41,678 bases of DNA from Pseudomonadales bacterium (GTDB lineage: Bacteria; Pseudomonadota; Gammaproteobacteria; Pseudomonadales; Pseudohongiellaceae), in the NCBI GenBank assembly GCA_022825945.1, contig JAJDVS010000100.1, forward strand, positions 1-41,678, given 5' to 3'. The notes beneath the pieces were generated by a model. The model did no database searches, was not told the DNA's origin, and worked only from the letters and a program-made list of their open reading frames with translations. Each line of letters begins with the position of its first letter. Positions within the stretch are counted from its first letter, which is position 1. Below are positions 27,107 through 36,190 of the stretch, in pieces. The translations under genes and the position numbers were made by a program.

Positions 27107-27640
27107 ATGTCGAGAATGGCCAACAATCCGGTGCAGCTTCCCAAAGGCGTGGAGGCGGCGCTGCGCGGCGGAGAAGTCTCCGTCAAGGGCGGCAAGGGCG
27201 CTCTCCAGCTCGCGCTGCCGGTGGAAGTCGAGGTGGCCCAGGGCGAGGAAGGCCTGCGGGTCAGCGCCCGGCGAAATTCGCGGCGGGCCAAGGCCATGGT
27301 GGGGACCGTGCATTCCCTGTTGCGCAACATGGTCACCGGGGTTTCCGAGGGCTATGAGAAAAAGCTGGAACTGCGCGGCGTCGGCTACCGCGCCAGGGCC
27401 CAGGGGTCGAAGCTGAATCTGACCCTGGGCTATTCCCATCCCATAGATTACGCCGTTCCCGAAGGCATCAAGGTGGAAACGCCTTCCCAGACGGAAATCA
27501 GCGTCAGCGGGGCGGACAAGCAGAAAGTGGGCCAGGTGGCCGCCGAAATCCGCGCTTTCCGCCCGCCCGAGCCCTACAAGGGCAAGGGCATTCGCTATGT
27601 GGGCGAGCGCGTGTTCTCGAAAGAGGCGAAGAAGAAGTAG
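27107..27640 (+). CDS. rplF: 50S ribosomal protein L6
   Basis: 177 residues, as in E. coli. Binds near the sarcin-ricin loop and stalk base. Seen: [49 protein letters not shown] and [18 protein letters not shown]. Confidence 0.98.
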   Translation: MSRMANNPVQLPKGVEAALRGGEVSVKGGKGALQLALPVEVEVAQGEEGLRVSARRNSRRAKAMVGTVHSLLRNMVTGVSEGYEKKLELRGVGYRARAQGSKLNLTLGYSHPIDYAVPEGIKVETPSQTEISVSGADKQKVGQVAAEIRAFRPPEPYKGKGIRYVGERVFSKEAKKK

Positions 27641-27650
27641 AGGCCAGATT

Positions 27651-28001
27651 GTGAGTGCAAAGAAAGACGCCCGCCTGCGCCGGGCGCGAAGAGCGAGGGC
27701 GCGGATCCGGCAACAGGGTATCAACCGCCTGTGCGTGTTTCGCTCGCCCAGGCATATGTACGCCCAGGTCATCGCCCCCGGCGGCGCCTCGGTGCTGGCC
27801 TGCGCCTCCACCGTGGAGAAGGACCAGCGCGACGGCGCCACGGGCAATATCGAGGCCGCCGGCAAGGTGGGCCAACGCATCGCCGAGCGCGCCCTTGCGG
27901 CGGGAATCGACACAGTGGCTTTCGACCGTTCGGGTTACGCCTACCATGGCCGCGTCAAGGCCCTGGCGGAAGCGGCCCGGGAAGCGGGCTTGAAGTTCTA
28001 G
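27651..28001 (+). CDS. rplR: 50S ribosomal protein L18
   Basis: 116 residues (E. coli 117). 5S rRNA-binding protein. Seen: basic N-terminus [36 protein letters not shown] and [23 protein letters not shown] 27651 has GAGG 7 bases upstream and matches the family start. Confidence 0.97.
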   Translation: MSAKKDARLRRARRARARIRQQGINRLCVFRSPRHMYAQVIAPGGASVLACASTVEKDQRDGATGNIEAAGKVGQRIAERALAAGIDTVAFDRSGYAYHGRVKALAEAAREAGLKF

Positions 28002-28010
28002 GTATTCAAT

Positions 28011-28520
28011 ATGGCATTCAGAGAATCGGCGGAAAAAAACGAAGAGGGTCTGCAGGAGAAGCTGATCCAGGTCAATCGTGTCGCCAAGGTGGTCAAGGGC
28101 GGCCGGATCTTCGGCTTCACCGCGCTCACCGCGGTGGGCGACGGCAATGGCCGGGTCGGTTTCGGCCGCGGCAAGGCCCGGGAAGTCCCCCTCGCCATTC
28201 AGAAGGCGATGGAATCCGCGCGCCGCAACATGATTACGGTCAATCTCGACGGCCAGACCCTGCAGTATCCCATCAAGGCCCGCCACGGCGCGTCGAAGGT
28301 GTACATGCAGCCAGCCTCGGAAGGCACCGGCGTCATCGCCGGCGGCGCCATGCGCGCCATACTCGAACTCGCCGGCGTGCAGGACGTGCTCGCCAAGTGC
28401 TATGGCTCCACCAATCCGGTGAACGTGGTGCGGGCGACTTTCAAGGGCCTGCGCGACATGCGCTCGCCGGAAGACGTGGCCTACCGGCGCGGCAAATCGG
28501 TTGACGAGATTCTGGGCTGA
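28011..28520 (+). CDS. rpsE: 30S ribosomal protein S5
   Basis: 169 residues (E. coli 167). Shapes decoding accuracy and mRNA entry. Seen: [60 protein letters not shown] and [19 protein letters not shown]. Confidence 0.98.
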   Translation: MAFRESAEKNEEGLQEKLIQVNRVAKVVKGGRIFGFTALTAVGDGNGRVGFGRGKAREVPLAIQKAMESARRNMITVNLDGQTLQYPIKARHGASKVYMQPASEGTGVIAGGAMRAILELAGVQDVLAKCYGSTNPVNVVRATFKGLRDMRSPEDVAYRRGKSVDEILG

Positions 28521-28524
28521 GAAA

Positions 28525-28737
28525 ATGGCAAAGGCGAAATCCAAGGCAACCGTCCGGGTAACCCTGGTGCGCAGCCCCATCGGGGCCCAGCCCAGGCACA
28601 AGCTGTGCTTGAAAGGGCTTGGCCTGCGCCGCATGCACCAGACCGTGGAAGTCGAAGACACCCCGGCGGTGCGCGGCATGATCAACAAGATCAGCTACCT
28701 GCTCGCTGCGGAATCGGGCCAGGAAAGCCCTGATTAA
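28525..28737 (+). CDS. rpmD: 50S ribosomal protein L30 with a short repeat-derived tail
   Basis: 70 residues (E. coli 59). The core is [37 protein letters not shown] and [12 protein letters not shown]. Normal L30 ends soon after this; the extra end [10 protein letters not shown] runs into a family-1 repeat, whose first hairpin (28722-28749) contains the stop codon TAA in its loop. ATG 28525 lies 4 bases after the rpsE stop. Confidence 0.96.
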   Translation: MAKAKSKATVRVTLVRSPIGAQPRHKLCLKGLGLRRMHQTVEVEDTPAVRGMINKISYLLAAESGQESPD

Positions 28738-28810
28738 GTCAGAGCTTCCCTGCGGGCACATGGAAGCGATAATGAAAAACTCCACGGATGGGGTTTTTCA
28801 GGGAATACCT
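28722..28810 (-). repeat. Family-1 modular hairpin repeat, copy 3, between rpmD and rplO
   Basis: Inverted relative to copies 1 and 2. Contains the GGAAGCTCTGA-type hairpin (28722-28749, imperfect), half of the GTGCCGC module, and the GAAAAACTCCA hairpin (28774-28799, one mismatch). The GCAAAACAAAA and GAATTC modules are absent. Confidence 0.85.
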
Positions 28811-28851
28811 GGCGGGATCGTTGGCGGGAAACAGAGAATGGAGTTGGGCAA

Positions 28852-29544
28852 ATGCGACTGAATGACCTGAAACCGGCCCCGGGCAGCGGCAAGGCGAGAA
28901 AGCGCGTCGGCCGCGGCATGGGCAGCGGTTTCGGCAAGACCTGCGGCAAGGGGCACAAGGGGCAGAATTCCCGCTCCGGCGGCGGCGTTCGCCCCGGATT
29001 CGAAGGCGGCCAGATGCCGTTGCAGATGCGCCTGCCCAAGTTCGGCTTCACCTCCCGGGTGGGCCGCGTGACCGCCGAGGTGCGCACTTCGGAATTGAAC
29101 CGGATCGATGCCGAAGTCATCGACCTCGACGCCCTGTGCAAGGCCGGCGTGGTGCAGGCCAATATCAAGCGCGCCAAGGTCATGCTATCCGGTGATGTGA
29201 CCCGGGCGCTAACCGTGCGGGGGTTGCGGGTCAGCAAGGGCGCCCGGGCTGCCATCGAAGCCGCCGGCGGCAAGATCATCGGCGACTGGGACCAGAGCGC
29301 CGGGGAAGATGCGCCCCCCTCTACGGAAGACACGTCCCCCCCTGCGGAAGACACGTCCCCCCCTGCGGATAAAACGCGCCCCCCCGCTGTCATTCCGCGC
29401 GAAGTCGCGGAATCCCGGGCAGATGGCGCGAAACCTGAAAAGGGTGGGGAAGATTCGGGAGATTCTGCGACTCCGCTTCGCTCCGCGCAGAATGACAGTG
29501 AAGGGAAAGCCGCGCGGAATGACAGTGAAGGGGAAGCCGGGTAA
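28852..29544 (+). CDS. rplO: 50S ribosomal protein L15 with an 88-residue C-terminal extension
   Basis: 230 residues against 144 in E. coli. Residues 1 to about 142 are canonical: [60 protein letters not shown], and [20 protein letters not shown] ending EAAGGKI. Residues 143-230 have no counterpart in the family. They start with seven-residue repeats (DTSPPAE type, DNA repeats around 29313-29385), then translate family-2 hairpin repeats ([35 protein letters not shown]). The extension is acidic and Pro/Ser-rich, probably disordered. The stop lies 6 bases before secY. Confidence 0.95.
   Translation: MRLNDLKPAPGSGKARKRVGRGMGSGFGKTCGKGHKGQNSRSGGGVRPGFEGGQMPLQMRLPKFGFTSRVGRVTAEVRTSELNRIDAEVIDLDALCKAGVVQANIKRAKVMLSGDVTRALTVRGLRVSKGARAAIEAAGGKIIGDWDQSAGEDAPPSTEDTSPPAEDTSPPADKTRPPAVIPREVAESRADGAKPEKGGEDSGDSATPLRSAQNDSEGKAARNDSEGEAG
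29313..29538. repeat. Tandem and family-2 repeats inside the rplO 3' end
   Basis: About three degenerate 21-24-bp units rich in C (29313-29385), then a family-2 short copy (29388-29415), a full family-2 copy inverted (29459-29497), and a 27-bp tandem duplication (29485-29511 and 29512-29538, differing at two positions). All are read in frame by rplO without a stop. Confidence 0.85.
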
Positions 29545-29550
29545 TCCACC

Positions 29551-30876
29551 ATGGCGAAAGCACCAGGCATCAATCCCGAGAACATCGGCGCCGGCCTTGG
29601 CGAGTTGAAGTCGCGCCTGCTGTTCTTGCTGTTCGCGATTTTCGTCTATCGCGTGGGCACCCATATTCCGGTGCCGGGAATCGACCCCCTGCAATTGCAG
29701 GCCTTTTTTTCCCAGACCGAAGGCACCTTCGCCGACCTGTTCAACATGTTCTCCGGCGGCGCCCTGGAGCGCATGAGCATCGTCGCCCTGGGCATCATGC
29801 CCTACATTTCCGCATCGATCATCATGCAATTGCTCACTGCGGTCAGCCCCCAGCTCGACCAGTTGAAGAAGGAAGGCGAATCGGGCCGGCGCAAGATCAC
29901 CCAGTACACCCGCTGGGGCGCCCTGGCCCTGGCCACGGTGCAGGGCACCGCCATGACCATGGGCCTGCTCACGCCCCTGGCCTACAACCCCGGCCCCGCC
30001 TTCACCCTCACCGCGATCATTTCCCTGGTGACCGGCGCCATGTTCCTGATGTGGCTGGGGGAGCAGATCACCGAAAAAGGCGTCGGCAACGGCATTTCCA
30101 TGCTGATCTTCGCTGGCATCGTGGCGGGTTTCCCGGCCGCCGTGGGCACTTCCCTGACCCAGGCCTACGAAGGCCAGATCAATGGCGTGCTATTGCTTGT
30201 GGTGGGCCTGATCGCCGTTGGCGTGGTGGGCTGCATCGTCTATGTGGAGCGCGCCCAGCGCCGCATCACCGTGAACTATGCCAAGCGCCAGCAGGGCCGC
30301 AAGATGTACCAGGCCCAGGCCAGCCACCTGCCGCTGAAGATCAACATGGCTGGGGTGATTCCGGCGATTTTCGCCAGCAGCATCCTGCTTTTCCCGGCCT
30401 CCCTCGGGCAGTGGTTCGGCCAGTCCGAAAGCGCCGAATGGCTGCAGGATCTCGCCCTGCTCATCGGCCCCGGCCAGCCGCTGTACATCATCATTTTCAG
30501 CGCGATGATCATCTTTTTCTGTTTTTTCTACACCGCGCTGGTGTTCAACCCGCGGGACGTGGCGGACAACCTGCGCCGCTCCGGGGCGTTCATTCCCGGC
30601 ATCCGGCCCGGCGAGCAAACCGCAAAGTACATCGACGGCGTAATTACCAGGCTGACCATGTTCGGCGCGATCTATATCACCCTGGTCTGCCTGCTGCCGA
30701 ATTTCATGCAGATGCTGGCCAATGTGCCGTTCAACCTCGGTGGAACGGCATTGCTGATTTCCGTGGTGGTGACCATGGATTTCTGGTCCCAGGTGCAGTC
30801 GCATCTGATGTCGCATCAATATGACTCGCTGATGAAGAAGTCCAGGCTCGGCGCTTACGGCCGGTCGGGAATCTAG
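29551..30876 (+). CDS. secY: Preprotein translocase subunit SecY
   Basis: 441 residues (E. coli 443), the ten-helix channel of the Sec translocon. Seen: [20 protein letters not shown], the plug/TM2 region [54 protein letters not shown], the cytoplasmic loop [20 protein letters not shown], and ending [16 protein letters not shown]. No clear Shine-Dalgarno at normal spacing; translation may be coupled to the altered rplO end, 6 bases away. Confidence 0.98.
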   Translation: MAKAPGINPENIGAGLGELKSRLLFLLFAIFVYRVGTHIPVPGIDPLQLQAFFSQTEGTFADLFNMFSGGALERMSIVALGIMPYISASIIMQLLTAVSPQLDQLKKEGESGRRKITQYTRWGALALATVQGTAMTMGLLTPLAYNPGPAFTLTAIISLVTGAMFLMWLGEQITEKGVGNGISMLIFAGIVAGFPAAVGTSLTQAYEGQINGVLLLVVGLIAVGVVGCIVYVERAQRRITVNYAKRQQGRKMYQAQASHLPLKINMAGVIPAIFASSILLFPASLGQWFGQSESAEWLQDLALLIGPGQPLYIIIFSAMIIFFCFFYTALVFNPRDVADNLRRSGAFIPGIRPGEQTAKYIDGVITRLTMFGAIYITLVCLLPNFMQMLANVPFNLGGTALLISVVVTMDFWSQVQSHLMSHQYDSLMKKSRLGAYGRSGI

Positions 30877-30901
30877 CGGAATTCCGAAAGAGGGGAATAC
30901 G

Positions 30902-31018
30902 ATGAAAGTGCGAGCGTCGGTCAAGAAAATCTGCCGCAACTGCAAGATCATCAAGCGCAATGGCGTCATCCGGGTGATCTGCAGCACCGAACCCCGCCAC
31001 AAACAGCGGCAGGGGTGA
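30902..31018 (+). CDS. rpmJ: 50S ribosomal protein L36
   Basis: 38 residues: [38 protein letters not shown]. Zinc-ribbon protein with three Cys and a His in the positions of the zinc-binding (C+) form. The length matches E. coli L36 exactly. AGAGGGGA upstream of ATG 30902. Confidence 0.97.
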   Translation: MKVRASVKKICRNCKIIKRNGVIRVICSTEPRHKQRQG

Positions 31019-31019
31019 G

Positions 31020-31261
31020 GCCCGGTCGGCGCAGCCGACAAAGAGCGAAGCTCTTTGAGGGGCGAGGCCAAGCGTTTACGAAGCGCAGCTTCGTGCGCAG
31101 GACGAGCGACACCGAGCTGTGCTCGGTGGCTGGACGAACGGCTCGCCATGGATGGCGAGACTGGGGCTTGGCGAAGCCCAAAGAGCCGCGCCAGGGATGG
31201 CATGAGCAAGCCAGACCAGGGCAGGTTGCCCGGTCGGCGCAGCCGACAGCCCCTGAGGGGC
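31020..31261. repeat. Eight-hairpin block between rpmJ and rpsM, bounded by a 21-bp direct repeat
   Basis: Hairpins: 31025-31039 (loop GCA), 31040-31056 (AAAGAGC-GAA-GCTCTTT), 31078-31094 (ACGAAGC-GCA-GCTTCGT), 31110-31128 (CACCGAGC-TGT-GCTCGGTG), 31142-31159 (CTCGCCA arms), 31164-31179 (GGGCTT-GGCG-AAGCCC), 31233-31247 (same as the first) and 31249-31261 (GCCCC-TGA-GGGGC). The sequences 31020-31040 and 31228-31248 are identical over 21 bases. It separates the spc and alpha segments. Confidence 0.9.
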
Positions 31262-31283
31262 AACGGACAATTGGAGTGAATTT

Positions 31284-31640
31284 ATGGCACGTATTGCCGG
31301 AGTCAACATACCGGACAACAAGCATATCGTGATTTCGCTGCGGTATGTCTATGGCATTGGGCCGACCATGGCCGGGGCGATCTGCAAGGCCGCCGGCATC
31401 GAGCCCGCGACCCGCACCGCCGAACTCAGTCCGGAACAGCTCGATTCGATCCGGGCCGAAGTCGTCAAGATCCCCACCGAGGGCGATCTGCGGCGGGAAA
31501 CGTCCATGAACATCAAGCGGTTAATGGACCTTGGCTGCAACCGCGGCATCCGGCATCGCCGTTCGCTGCCGGTGCGCGGGCAACGCACCAAGACCAATGC
31601 CCGCACCCGCAAGGGTCCGCGCAAGCCGATCAGGAAGTAG
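31284..31640 (+). CDS. rpsM: 30S ribosomal protein S13
   Basis: 118 residues, as in E. coli. 30S head protein contacting the P-site tRNA and the 50S. Seen: [58 protein letters not shown] and [18 protein letters not shown]. Preceded by TTGGAGTG. In E. coli the rpsM leader binds S4 as a pseudoknot; here the leader is a hairpin block and I cannot see that pseudoknot. Confidence 0.98.
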   Translation: MARIAGVNIPDNKHIVISLRYVYGIGPTMAGAICKAAGIEPATRTAELSPEQLDSIRAEVVKIPTEGDLRRETSMNIKRLMDLGCNRGIRHRRSLPVRGQRTKTNARTRKGPRKPIRK

Positions 31641-31643
31641 ACC

Positions 31644-32039
31644 ATGGCCACAGCAAAAGCGAAATCCGGGCGCAAGAAGGCGCGCAGCGAAGTCTCAGAC
31701 GGCGTGGTGCATATTCATGCGTCCTTCAACAACACGATCATTTCCATCACCGACCGGCAGGGCAACACCCTGACCTGGGCCACCGCCGGCGGTTCGGGAT
31801 TCCGCGGCTCGCGCAAGAGTACGCCCTTCGCCGCCCAGGTGGCGGCGGAAAAGGCCGGTCGCACCGCCATGGAACTGTACCGGCTGCAGAATGTGGACGT
31901 GAAAGTGAACGGCCCCGGCCCGGGCCGCGAATCCGCGGTGCGGGCGCTCAATGCCTGCGGGCTGCGGGTCAACAATATTACCGATGTGACTCCCATTCCA
32001 CACAATGGTTGCCGCCCGCCCAAGAAGCGGCGCGTGTAG
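31644..32039 (+). CDS. rpsK: 30S ribosomal protein S11
   Basis: 131 residues (E. coli 129). Platform protein near the mRNA exit. Seen: [40 protein letters not shown] and [20 protein letters not shown]. Starts 4 bases after rpsM. Confidence 0.98.
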   Translation: MATAKAKSGRKKARSEVSDGVVHIHASFNNTIISITDRQGNTLTWATAGGSGFRGSRKSTPFAAQVAAEKAGRTAMELYRLQNVDVKVNGPGPGRESAVRALNACGLRVNNITDVTPIPHNGCRPPKKRRV

Positions 32040-32059
32040 GAAGGCGAAGGAGACCGAGT

Positions 32060-32680
32060 ATGGCCAGATATCTGGGCCCGAAATGCAAGTTGTCCCGCCG
32101 GGAAGGCACCGACCTGTTCCTGAAAAGCGGTGTTCGCCCGTTCGAGAACAAGTGCAAGTCCGAGGCGATTCCGGGCCAGCACGGCCAGCGCCGCGGCAGG
32201 TTGTCGGATTACGGCGTGCAACTGCGGGAAAAGCAGAAGGTCCGCCGCACCTACGGCGTGCTGGAAAAGCAGTTCCGCGGCTATTACAAGGAAGCCGCCC
32301 GGCGCAAGGGCGCCACCGGCGAGAATCTGCTGCAACTGCTGGAATGCCGGCTCGACAATGTGGTGTACCGCATGGGATTCGGTTCCACCCGCGCCGAGGC
32401 GAGGCAGCTCGTGTCGCACAAATCCATCAGCGTCAATGGCGATCTGGTGAACATTCCCTCGTACCAGGTGAATGCCGGAGATGTGGTCGCCGTGCGCGAG
32501 CGGGCCAAACAGCAGTTGCGGATCAAGTCCGCGCTGGACATGGCGGCGCAAAGAACCGAAGTGGATTGGGTTTCGGTTGACCCCGGCAAGATGGAAGGTC
32601 AATTCACCCGCATCCCGGACCGGGCCGACCTGCCATCCGAAATCAACGAGAACCTGATCGTGGAGTTGTACTCCAAGTAG
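32060..32680 (+). CDS. rpsD: 30S ribosomal protein S4
   Basis: 206 residues, as in E. coli. Assembly initiator. Seen: [60 protein letters not shown] and the S4 RNA-binding domain [23 protein letters not shown] 32060 has AAGGAGA upstream. In E. coli S4 represses the alpha operon. Confidence 0.98.
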   Translation: MARYLGPKCKLSRREGTDLFLKSGVRPFENKCKSEAIPGQHGQRRGRLSDYGVQLREKQKVRRTYGVLEKQFRGYYKEAARRKGATGENLLQLLECRLDNVVYRMGFGSTRAEARQLVSHKSISVNGDLVNIPSYQVNAGDVVAVRERAKQQLRIKSALDMAAQRTEVDWVSVDPGKMEGQFTRIPDRADLPSEINENLIVELYSK

Positions 32681-32771
32681 CCCATGCGTCGCAACAGCGC
32701 CCTGGGTGTTCGAACCAGCCATTGGTACATAAACCGGCAATCAGTGCTTTAGTCAGCAACAGGTAGAACTC

Positions 32772-33770
32772 ATGCAGCTTTCCTTATCCGATTTCCTCAC
32801 CCCGAGAGTGGTGCAGGTTGACCAATTCGACAAGCGCCACTCCAGGGTGGTGCTCGAGCCACTGGAGCGGGGTTTCGGCCACACCCTGGGCAACGCCCTG
32901 CGGCGGATTCTGCTTTCCTCGATGCCGGGCAGCGCCATCGAGGAAGTGGAAATCGACGGCGTGGTGCACGAATACAGCACCATCGAAGGCGTACGCGAGG
33001 ATGTGGTGGAGATCCTGCTCAACCTCAAGGGCATCGCCATCGTGCTCAATGATCGCCAGGAAGCCATGCTCAACCTGAGCGGCAAGGGCCCCGGCGTGGT
33101 CACCGCCGCCAATATCGAGGCGACCCACGGCGTGGACGTCATCAATCCGGAACACGTCATCGCCCATCTCAATGAGGAAGGCGAATTGAACATGCGTCTC
33201 ACCGTGGGCGCCGGGCGCGGCTATTCCCCCGCCGACTCCCGCATCGGCGAGGACGACGAGACCCGGGCGGTGGGCAAGCTGCTGCTTGACGCTTCCTACA
33301 GTCCCGTGGTGCGGGTTTCCTACTCCGTGGAAAACGCCCGGGTGGAGCAGCGCACCGACCTCGACAAGCTGATCATCGATCTGGAAACCGACGGCACCAT
33401 CGACCCGGAAGGCGCCATCCGCCATGCGGCCACGATTCTGCAGCACCAGTTGGCGGTATTTGTCGATTTCCGCAGCGAAATCATCAACGAGCCGGCCCGG
33501 CGCGATGACGAGATCGACCCGATCCTGCTGCGCCCGGTGGACGATCTCGAACTCACCGTGCGCTCGGCCAACTGCCTCAAGGCGGAAGACATCTACTACA
33601 TCGGCGACCTGATCCAGCGCACCGAAGTCGAATTGCTGCGTACTCCCAATCTGGGCAAGAAATCACTCACCGAAATCAAGGACGTGCTCGCCACCCGGGG
33701 GCTTTCCCTCGGCCTGCGGCTCGAAAACTGGCCACCGGCGCGGCTCAAGTCGGAAGAGCGGCTGGTATAG
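32772..33770 (+). CDS. rpoA: RNA polymerase alpha subunit
   Basis: 332 residues (E. coli 329). The N-terminal assembly domain includes [20 protein letters not shown] and [20 protein letters not shown]; the linker and C-terminal DNA-contact domain are seen as [40 protein letters not shown] and [18 protein letters not shown], with the Arg and Lys used for UP-element binding. 91-bp gap after rpsD without an obvious terminator. Confidence 0.98.
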   Translation: MQLSLSDFLTPRVVQVDQFDKRHSRVVLEPLERGFGHTLGNALRRILLSSMPGSAIEEVEIDGVVHEYSTIEGVREDVVEILLNLKGIAIVLNDRQEAMLNLSGKGPGVVTAANIEATHGVDVINPEHVIAHLNEEGELNMRLTVGAGRGYSPADSRIGEDDETRAVGKLLLDASYSPVVRVSYSVENARVEQRTDLDKLIIDLETDGTIDPEGAIRHAATILQHQLAVFVDFRSEIINEPARRDDEIDPILLRPVDDLELTVRSANCLKAEDIYYIGDLIQRTEVELLRTPNLGKKSLTEIKDVLATRGLSLGLRLENWPPARLKSEERLV

Positions 33771-33791
33771 GCCATTATTGAGGTTCATCCC

Positions 33792-34181
33792 ATGCGACAC
33801 AGAAAAAGCGGCCGCAGCTTCAGCCGGGACAGCGCCCACCGCAAGGCCATGTTTCGCAACATGACTTCGTCTCTGGTGGAGCACGAAATCATCAAGACCA
33901 CCCTGGCCAAGGCCAGGGAACTGCGCACCGTGGCCGAACCTCTCATCACCCTGGCCAAGGAAGACAGCGTGGCCAACCGCCGCCTCGCCTTCCGCCGCCT
34001 GCGCAACAAGGCCACCGTGGGCAAGCTCTTCAGCGAACTCGGCCCGCGCTATCAGGATCGCCCCGGCGGCTACATCCGCATCCTCAAATGCGGCTACCGC
34101 GACGGCGACGCCGCCCCCATGGCCTGGGTGGAACTCGTGGACCGCCCGAGCAGCGAGGACCAGCGGGAACTCGAAGTATAG
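33792..34181 (+). CDS. rplQ: 50S ribosomal protein L17
   Basis: 129 residues (E. coli 127). Seen: [40 protein letters not shown] and [20 protein letters not shown]. Last gene of the alpha cluster. No intrinsic terminator is apparent in the 143 bp that follow. Confidence 0.98.
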   Translation: MRHRKSGRSFSRDSAHRKAMFRNMTSSLVEHEIIKTTLAKARELRTVAEPLITLAKEDSVANRRLAFRRLRNKATVGKLFSELGPRYQDRPGGYIRILKCGYRDGDAAPMAWVELVDRPSSEDQRELEV

Positions 34182-34272
34182 GTCCAGCCGGGCCCGCTTC
34201 GTCGGATTCAGGACCGCCGCCAAAGACGAATCGGTCGATGTTTGGAGCGTCGGAGGTTTCCACTGCTTGATT

Positions 34273-34293
34273 CATATGATGTGGCATAATATG
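34273..34293 (+). promoter_or_regulatory. Palindromic operator overlapping an extended -10, before vapBC
   Basis: CATATGATG-TGG-CATAATATG: 9-bp arms with 8 pairs and a 3-base centre. It contains TGG-CATAAT (34282-34290), an extended -10 with 5 of 6 matches. Binding of the VapB-VapC complex to such a palindrome would block the promoter, the usual autoregulation of vapBC operons. No clear -35. Confidence 0.5.
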
Positions 34294-34324
34294 ACGCTTT
34301 TTTTGATGCAAAGAGTATCGGTTT

Positions 34325-34519
34325 ATGAGGACTACTGTAACGCTTGACGACGATCTTGTCGCAAGAGCGAAATACTTGACGGGTCAGCAGAGGCTCCGGG
34401 AATTGATCAACGAAGGCCTTACCGCCCTGGTCGAGCGGGAAAGCGCGCGAAGGCTTGCCAGACTTGGAGGTACGGAAAAAGATCTGGTTTTGTCGCCACG
34501 CAGAAGAGAATCGTTGTGA
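34325..34519 (+). CDS. vapB: VapB-type antitoxin
   Basis: 64 residues. The N-terminus MRTTVTLDDDLVARAKYLTG is a ribbon-helix-helix DNA-binding region as in VapB/DUF2191 antitoxins; the rest (LRELINEGLTALVERESARR) is helical and ends in a basic, probably flexible, toxin-binding tail. Stop overlaps the vapC start. Lower GC and A/T-rich upstream DNA, unlike the ribosomal genes before it, suggest acquisition. Confidence 0.85.
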   Translation: MRTTVTLDDDLVARAKYLTGQQRLRELINEGLTALVERESARRLARLGGTEKDLVLSPRRRESL

Positions 34520-34875
34520 TTCTGGCAGATTCATCAATCTGGGTTGATCACTTGCGGAACAATAATGAAGAACTGGTGGAATTGCTACTGCAGGAAATGA
34601 TCGTAAGTCATCCTTTGGTAGTTGCGGAACTTGCCCTTGGCTCTTTGCGACAAAGAAATCTTGTCCTTGGTGAACTCGACGCGCTTCCGGGTCTGCCAGT
34701 GGCAACCATTTCTGAAGTACGGGCATTGGTTGAAACCCGGAAGCTGTACAGTCGGGGCATAGGCTTTGTCGATGCGGCTTTGCTGGCCTCCTGCCTGCTG
34801 AGGCAAGGAACCAAACTCTGGACCCGGGATCGAAGACTGGAGAATGTTGCTTCGGAACTTGGCGCTCTGGCCTGA
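34516..34875 (+). CDS. vapC: VapC-type PIN-domain toxin ribonuclease
   Basis: 119 residues. PIN-domain acidic residues are present: Asp in MILADSSIWVDHLR, Glu in VVAELALGSL, Asp in GFVDAALLAS and Asp in LWTRDRRL. PIN toxins cleave tRNA or rRNA with Mg2+ or Mn2+. GTG 34516 overlaps the vapB stop by 4 bases (GTGA). All acidic positions are kept, so the toxin looks active. Confidence 0.9.
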   Translation: MILADSSIWVDHLRNNNEELVELLLQEMIVSHPLVVAELALGSLRQRNLVLGELDALPGLPVATISEVRALVETRKLYSRGIGFVDAALLASCLLRQGTKLWTRDRRLENVASELGALA

Positions 34876-34900
34876 TTGTTTGTACTTCGCGTTTTTCCCT

Positions 34901-35366
34901 ATGAAAATTCTTGGCATTGATTTCACCAGCAGGCCCGGCAGGGGCAAACCGCTGATCTGCGTTGAATGTGAGTTTGCCGGCAATCAGCTTGCGCCGCACG
35001 CGCTCAGGAAGTGGGAGAGTTTCCAGGGATTTGAGGCTGCCCTCGCCCAACCGGGACCCTGGGTCGCCGGAATTGATTTTCCCTTCGGCCAGTCAGGCAA
35101 ATTCGTTCGCAACATCGGCTGGCCAGCATCCTGGGCGGACTATGTGGATCATGTGGCGTCCATGTCCCGCGAGCAGTTCCGCCAGCTACAGCCTGAAAGT
35201 TCAACTCGGCGCCATGTCCCCGTCAATCTTCGCCGACGACGCCACCGGCGACAGCCTCGACGCCCTCTGCTGCGCCATCCAGGCCGCATGGTCCTGGCAA
35301 AACCGCCGCCGCAACCACGGCATTCCGCCCGATTTCAATCCCACCGAAGGCTGGATCGTGGATCCA
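34901..35366 (+). pseudogene. DUF429-family gene with internal deletion and frameshift
   Basis: The first frame (34901 to about 35190) reads MKILGIDFTSRPGRGKPLIC, GPWVAGIDFPFGQSGKFVRN and GWPASWADYVDHVASMSREQ, a clear DUF429 N-terminus. A different frame then gives the family C-terminus: DDATGDSLDALCCAIQAAWS and NPTEGWIVDP (to 35366). The frames meet near 35190-35215 and the central part, roughly 100 or more residues in intact members, is missing. Function of the family is not established; RNase H-like fold has been proposed. It starts 26 bases after vapC. Confidence 0.85.
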
Positions 35367-35433
35367 GGGTTGGCAAACACGTCGCCCGGAACACACGGAG
35401 ACGAACTGAACCATAATTCAATGTCAAGGAAAG

Positions 35434-35535
35434 CAAAAAGGTCGCCAGTCTCAGGGCGGTATCCGGAGTGATTCCACGCCGTTCGCGCACTATGTCGTTG
35501 ATGCGGGGAGCATTTACTCTCAATGCCTTCGCCAG
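35434..35535 (-). pseudogene. Remnant of a HigA-type antitoxin gene
   Basis: The minus strand reads LAKALRVNAPRINDIVRERR then GITPDTALRLATF, the helix-turn-helix core of HigA antitoxins (family pattern LAKALGVPxxRINEIVRGKRGITxDTALRL). An in-frame stop (35536-35538) lies just before it and the following residues do not fit. No HigB toxin is visible. It overlaps no intact gene and abuts the 25-bp motif at 35543. Confidence 0.7.
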
Positions 35536-35542
35536 TCATTTT

Positions 35543-35567
35543 GAATTCCTACGGCGCAGGCTCCTGG
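35543..35567. repeat. 25-bp gene-end motif, copy 2
   Basis: 24 of 25 bases identical to 11626-11650. On the minus strand it encodes the last residues (QEPAP) and TAG stop of the abiEi-like gene and marks the boundary with the truncated higA remnant. Confidence 0.75.
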
Positions 35568-36190
35568 TTCTGACATACGATAGCCTCGGCAATCCCCATC
35601 CCGCTGAACCGCTTTGTTATTGTACTTGCGATCCTGTCCGCGTATTTCTGGTCAGTGAACAATGACGCAAGTTTTTTCAGATCCAAAACAGAGACGTCAA
35701 CTTCGGGCAACCTGCCAAACCGCTTTCCCTTGCGAGTGCCGATGTAGAGCGTATCTAGCAAAGCTTTCTCGCCAGACGCCAGCAAGTAAGGCGGTTGTGT
35801 CTCGGACATGGCAAAACCCGATTGCATCATTTCCGGCTTGATCCGAAAGAATTCATACCGGCCGACAGGAGACGAAACGACTCTGCCATGGCCGGTGGTC
35901 GCGATCTGGACAGACGCTGGAATCTGCGAGATCACGCCATGAGCGTGCAAGGCGGACAGGAAAGAAACATAGCCTCGTTCATTGCCAAGTAACAGGCCCG
36001 TGGCCTGATTAGGCGAAAAATCGCGGTGCGCCGGCTGACACCAAATTCCACGACTTATTTTGACAAGTACGCCAAGCGCTTCGAGGCGGGTCAGTTTTCG
36101 TGACGCGCTACTCGTGGAACTTCCGCACAGAAATGCAAACTCCCTGGTTTTGAAAATTGCATGGTCCCGGAGAAACTCAACTTCGTTCAT
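35549..36190 (-). CDS. AbiEi-family antitoxin of a type IV toxin-antitoxin system
   Basis: 213 residues from ATG 36190. The N-terminal winged-helix part is FKTREFAFLCGSSTSSASRK, LTRLEALGVLVKISRGIWCQ; the family core follows: YVSFLSALHAHGVISQIPAS, VQIATTGHGRVVSSPVGRYE and YLLASGEKALLDTLYIGTRK. AbiEi proteins repress their own promoter and counter the AbiEii nucleotidyltransferase. The ATG overlaps the toxin stop by 4 bases. The last five residues and stop come from a dispersed 25-bp motif, so the natural C-terminus may have been replaced. Moderate confidence that this is the antitoxin rather than another winged-helix partner. Confidence 0.8.
   Translation of the reverse strand: MNEVEFLRDHAIFKTREFAFLCGSSTSSASRKLTRLEALGVLVKISRGIWCQPAHRDFSPNQATGLLLGNERGYVSFLSALHAHGVISQIPASVQIATTGHGRVVSSPVGRYEFFRIKPEMMQSGFAMSETQPPYLLASGEKALLDTLYIGTRKGKRFGRLPEVDVSVLDLKKLASLFTDQKYADRIASTITKRFSGMGIAEAIVCQNQEPAP

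Noticed and set aside
31015-31332. 105-codon open frame across the rpmJ-rpsM hairpin block
   Set aside because: Translation is Arg/Gln-rich and composed of hairpin arms; it overlaps rpsM in another frame and has no ribosome-binding site.
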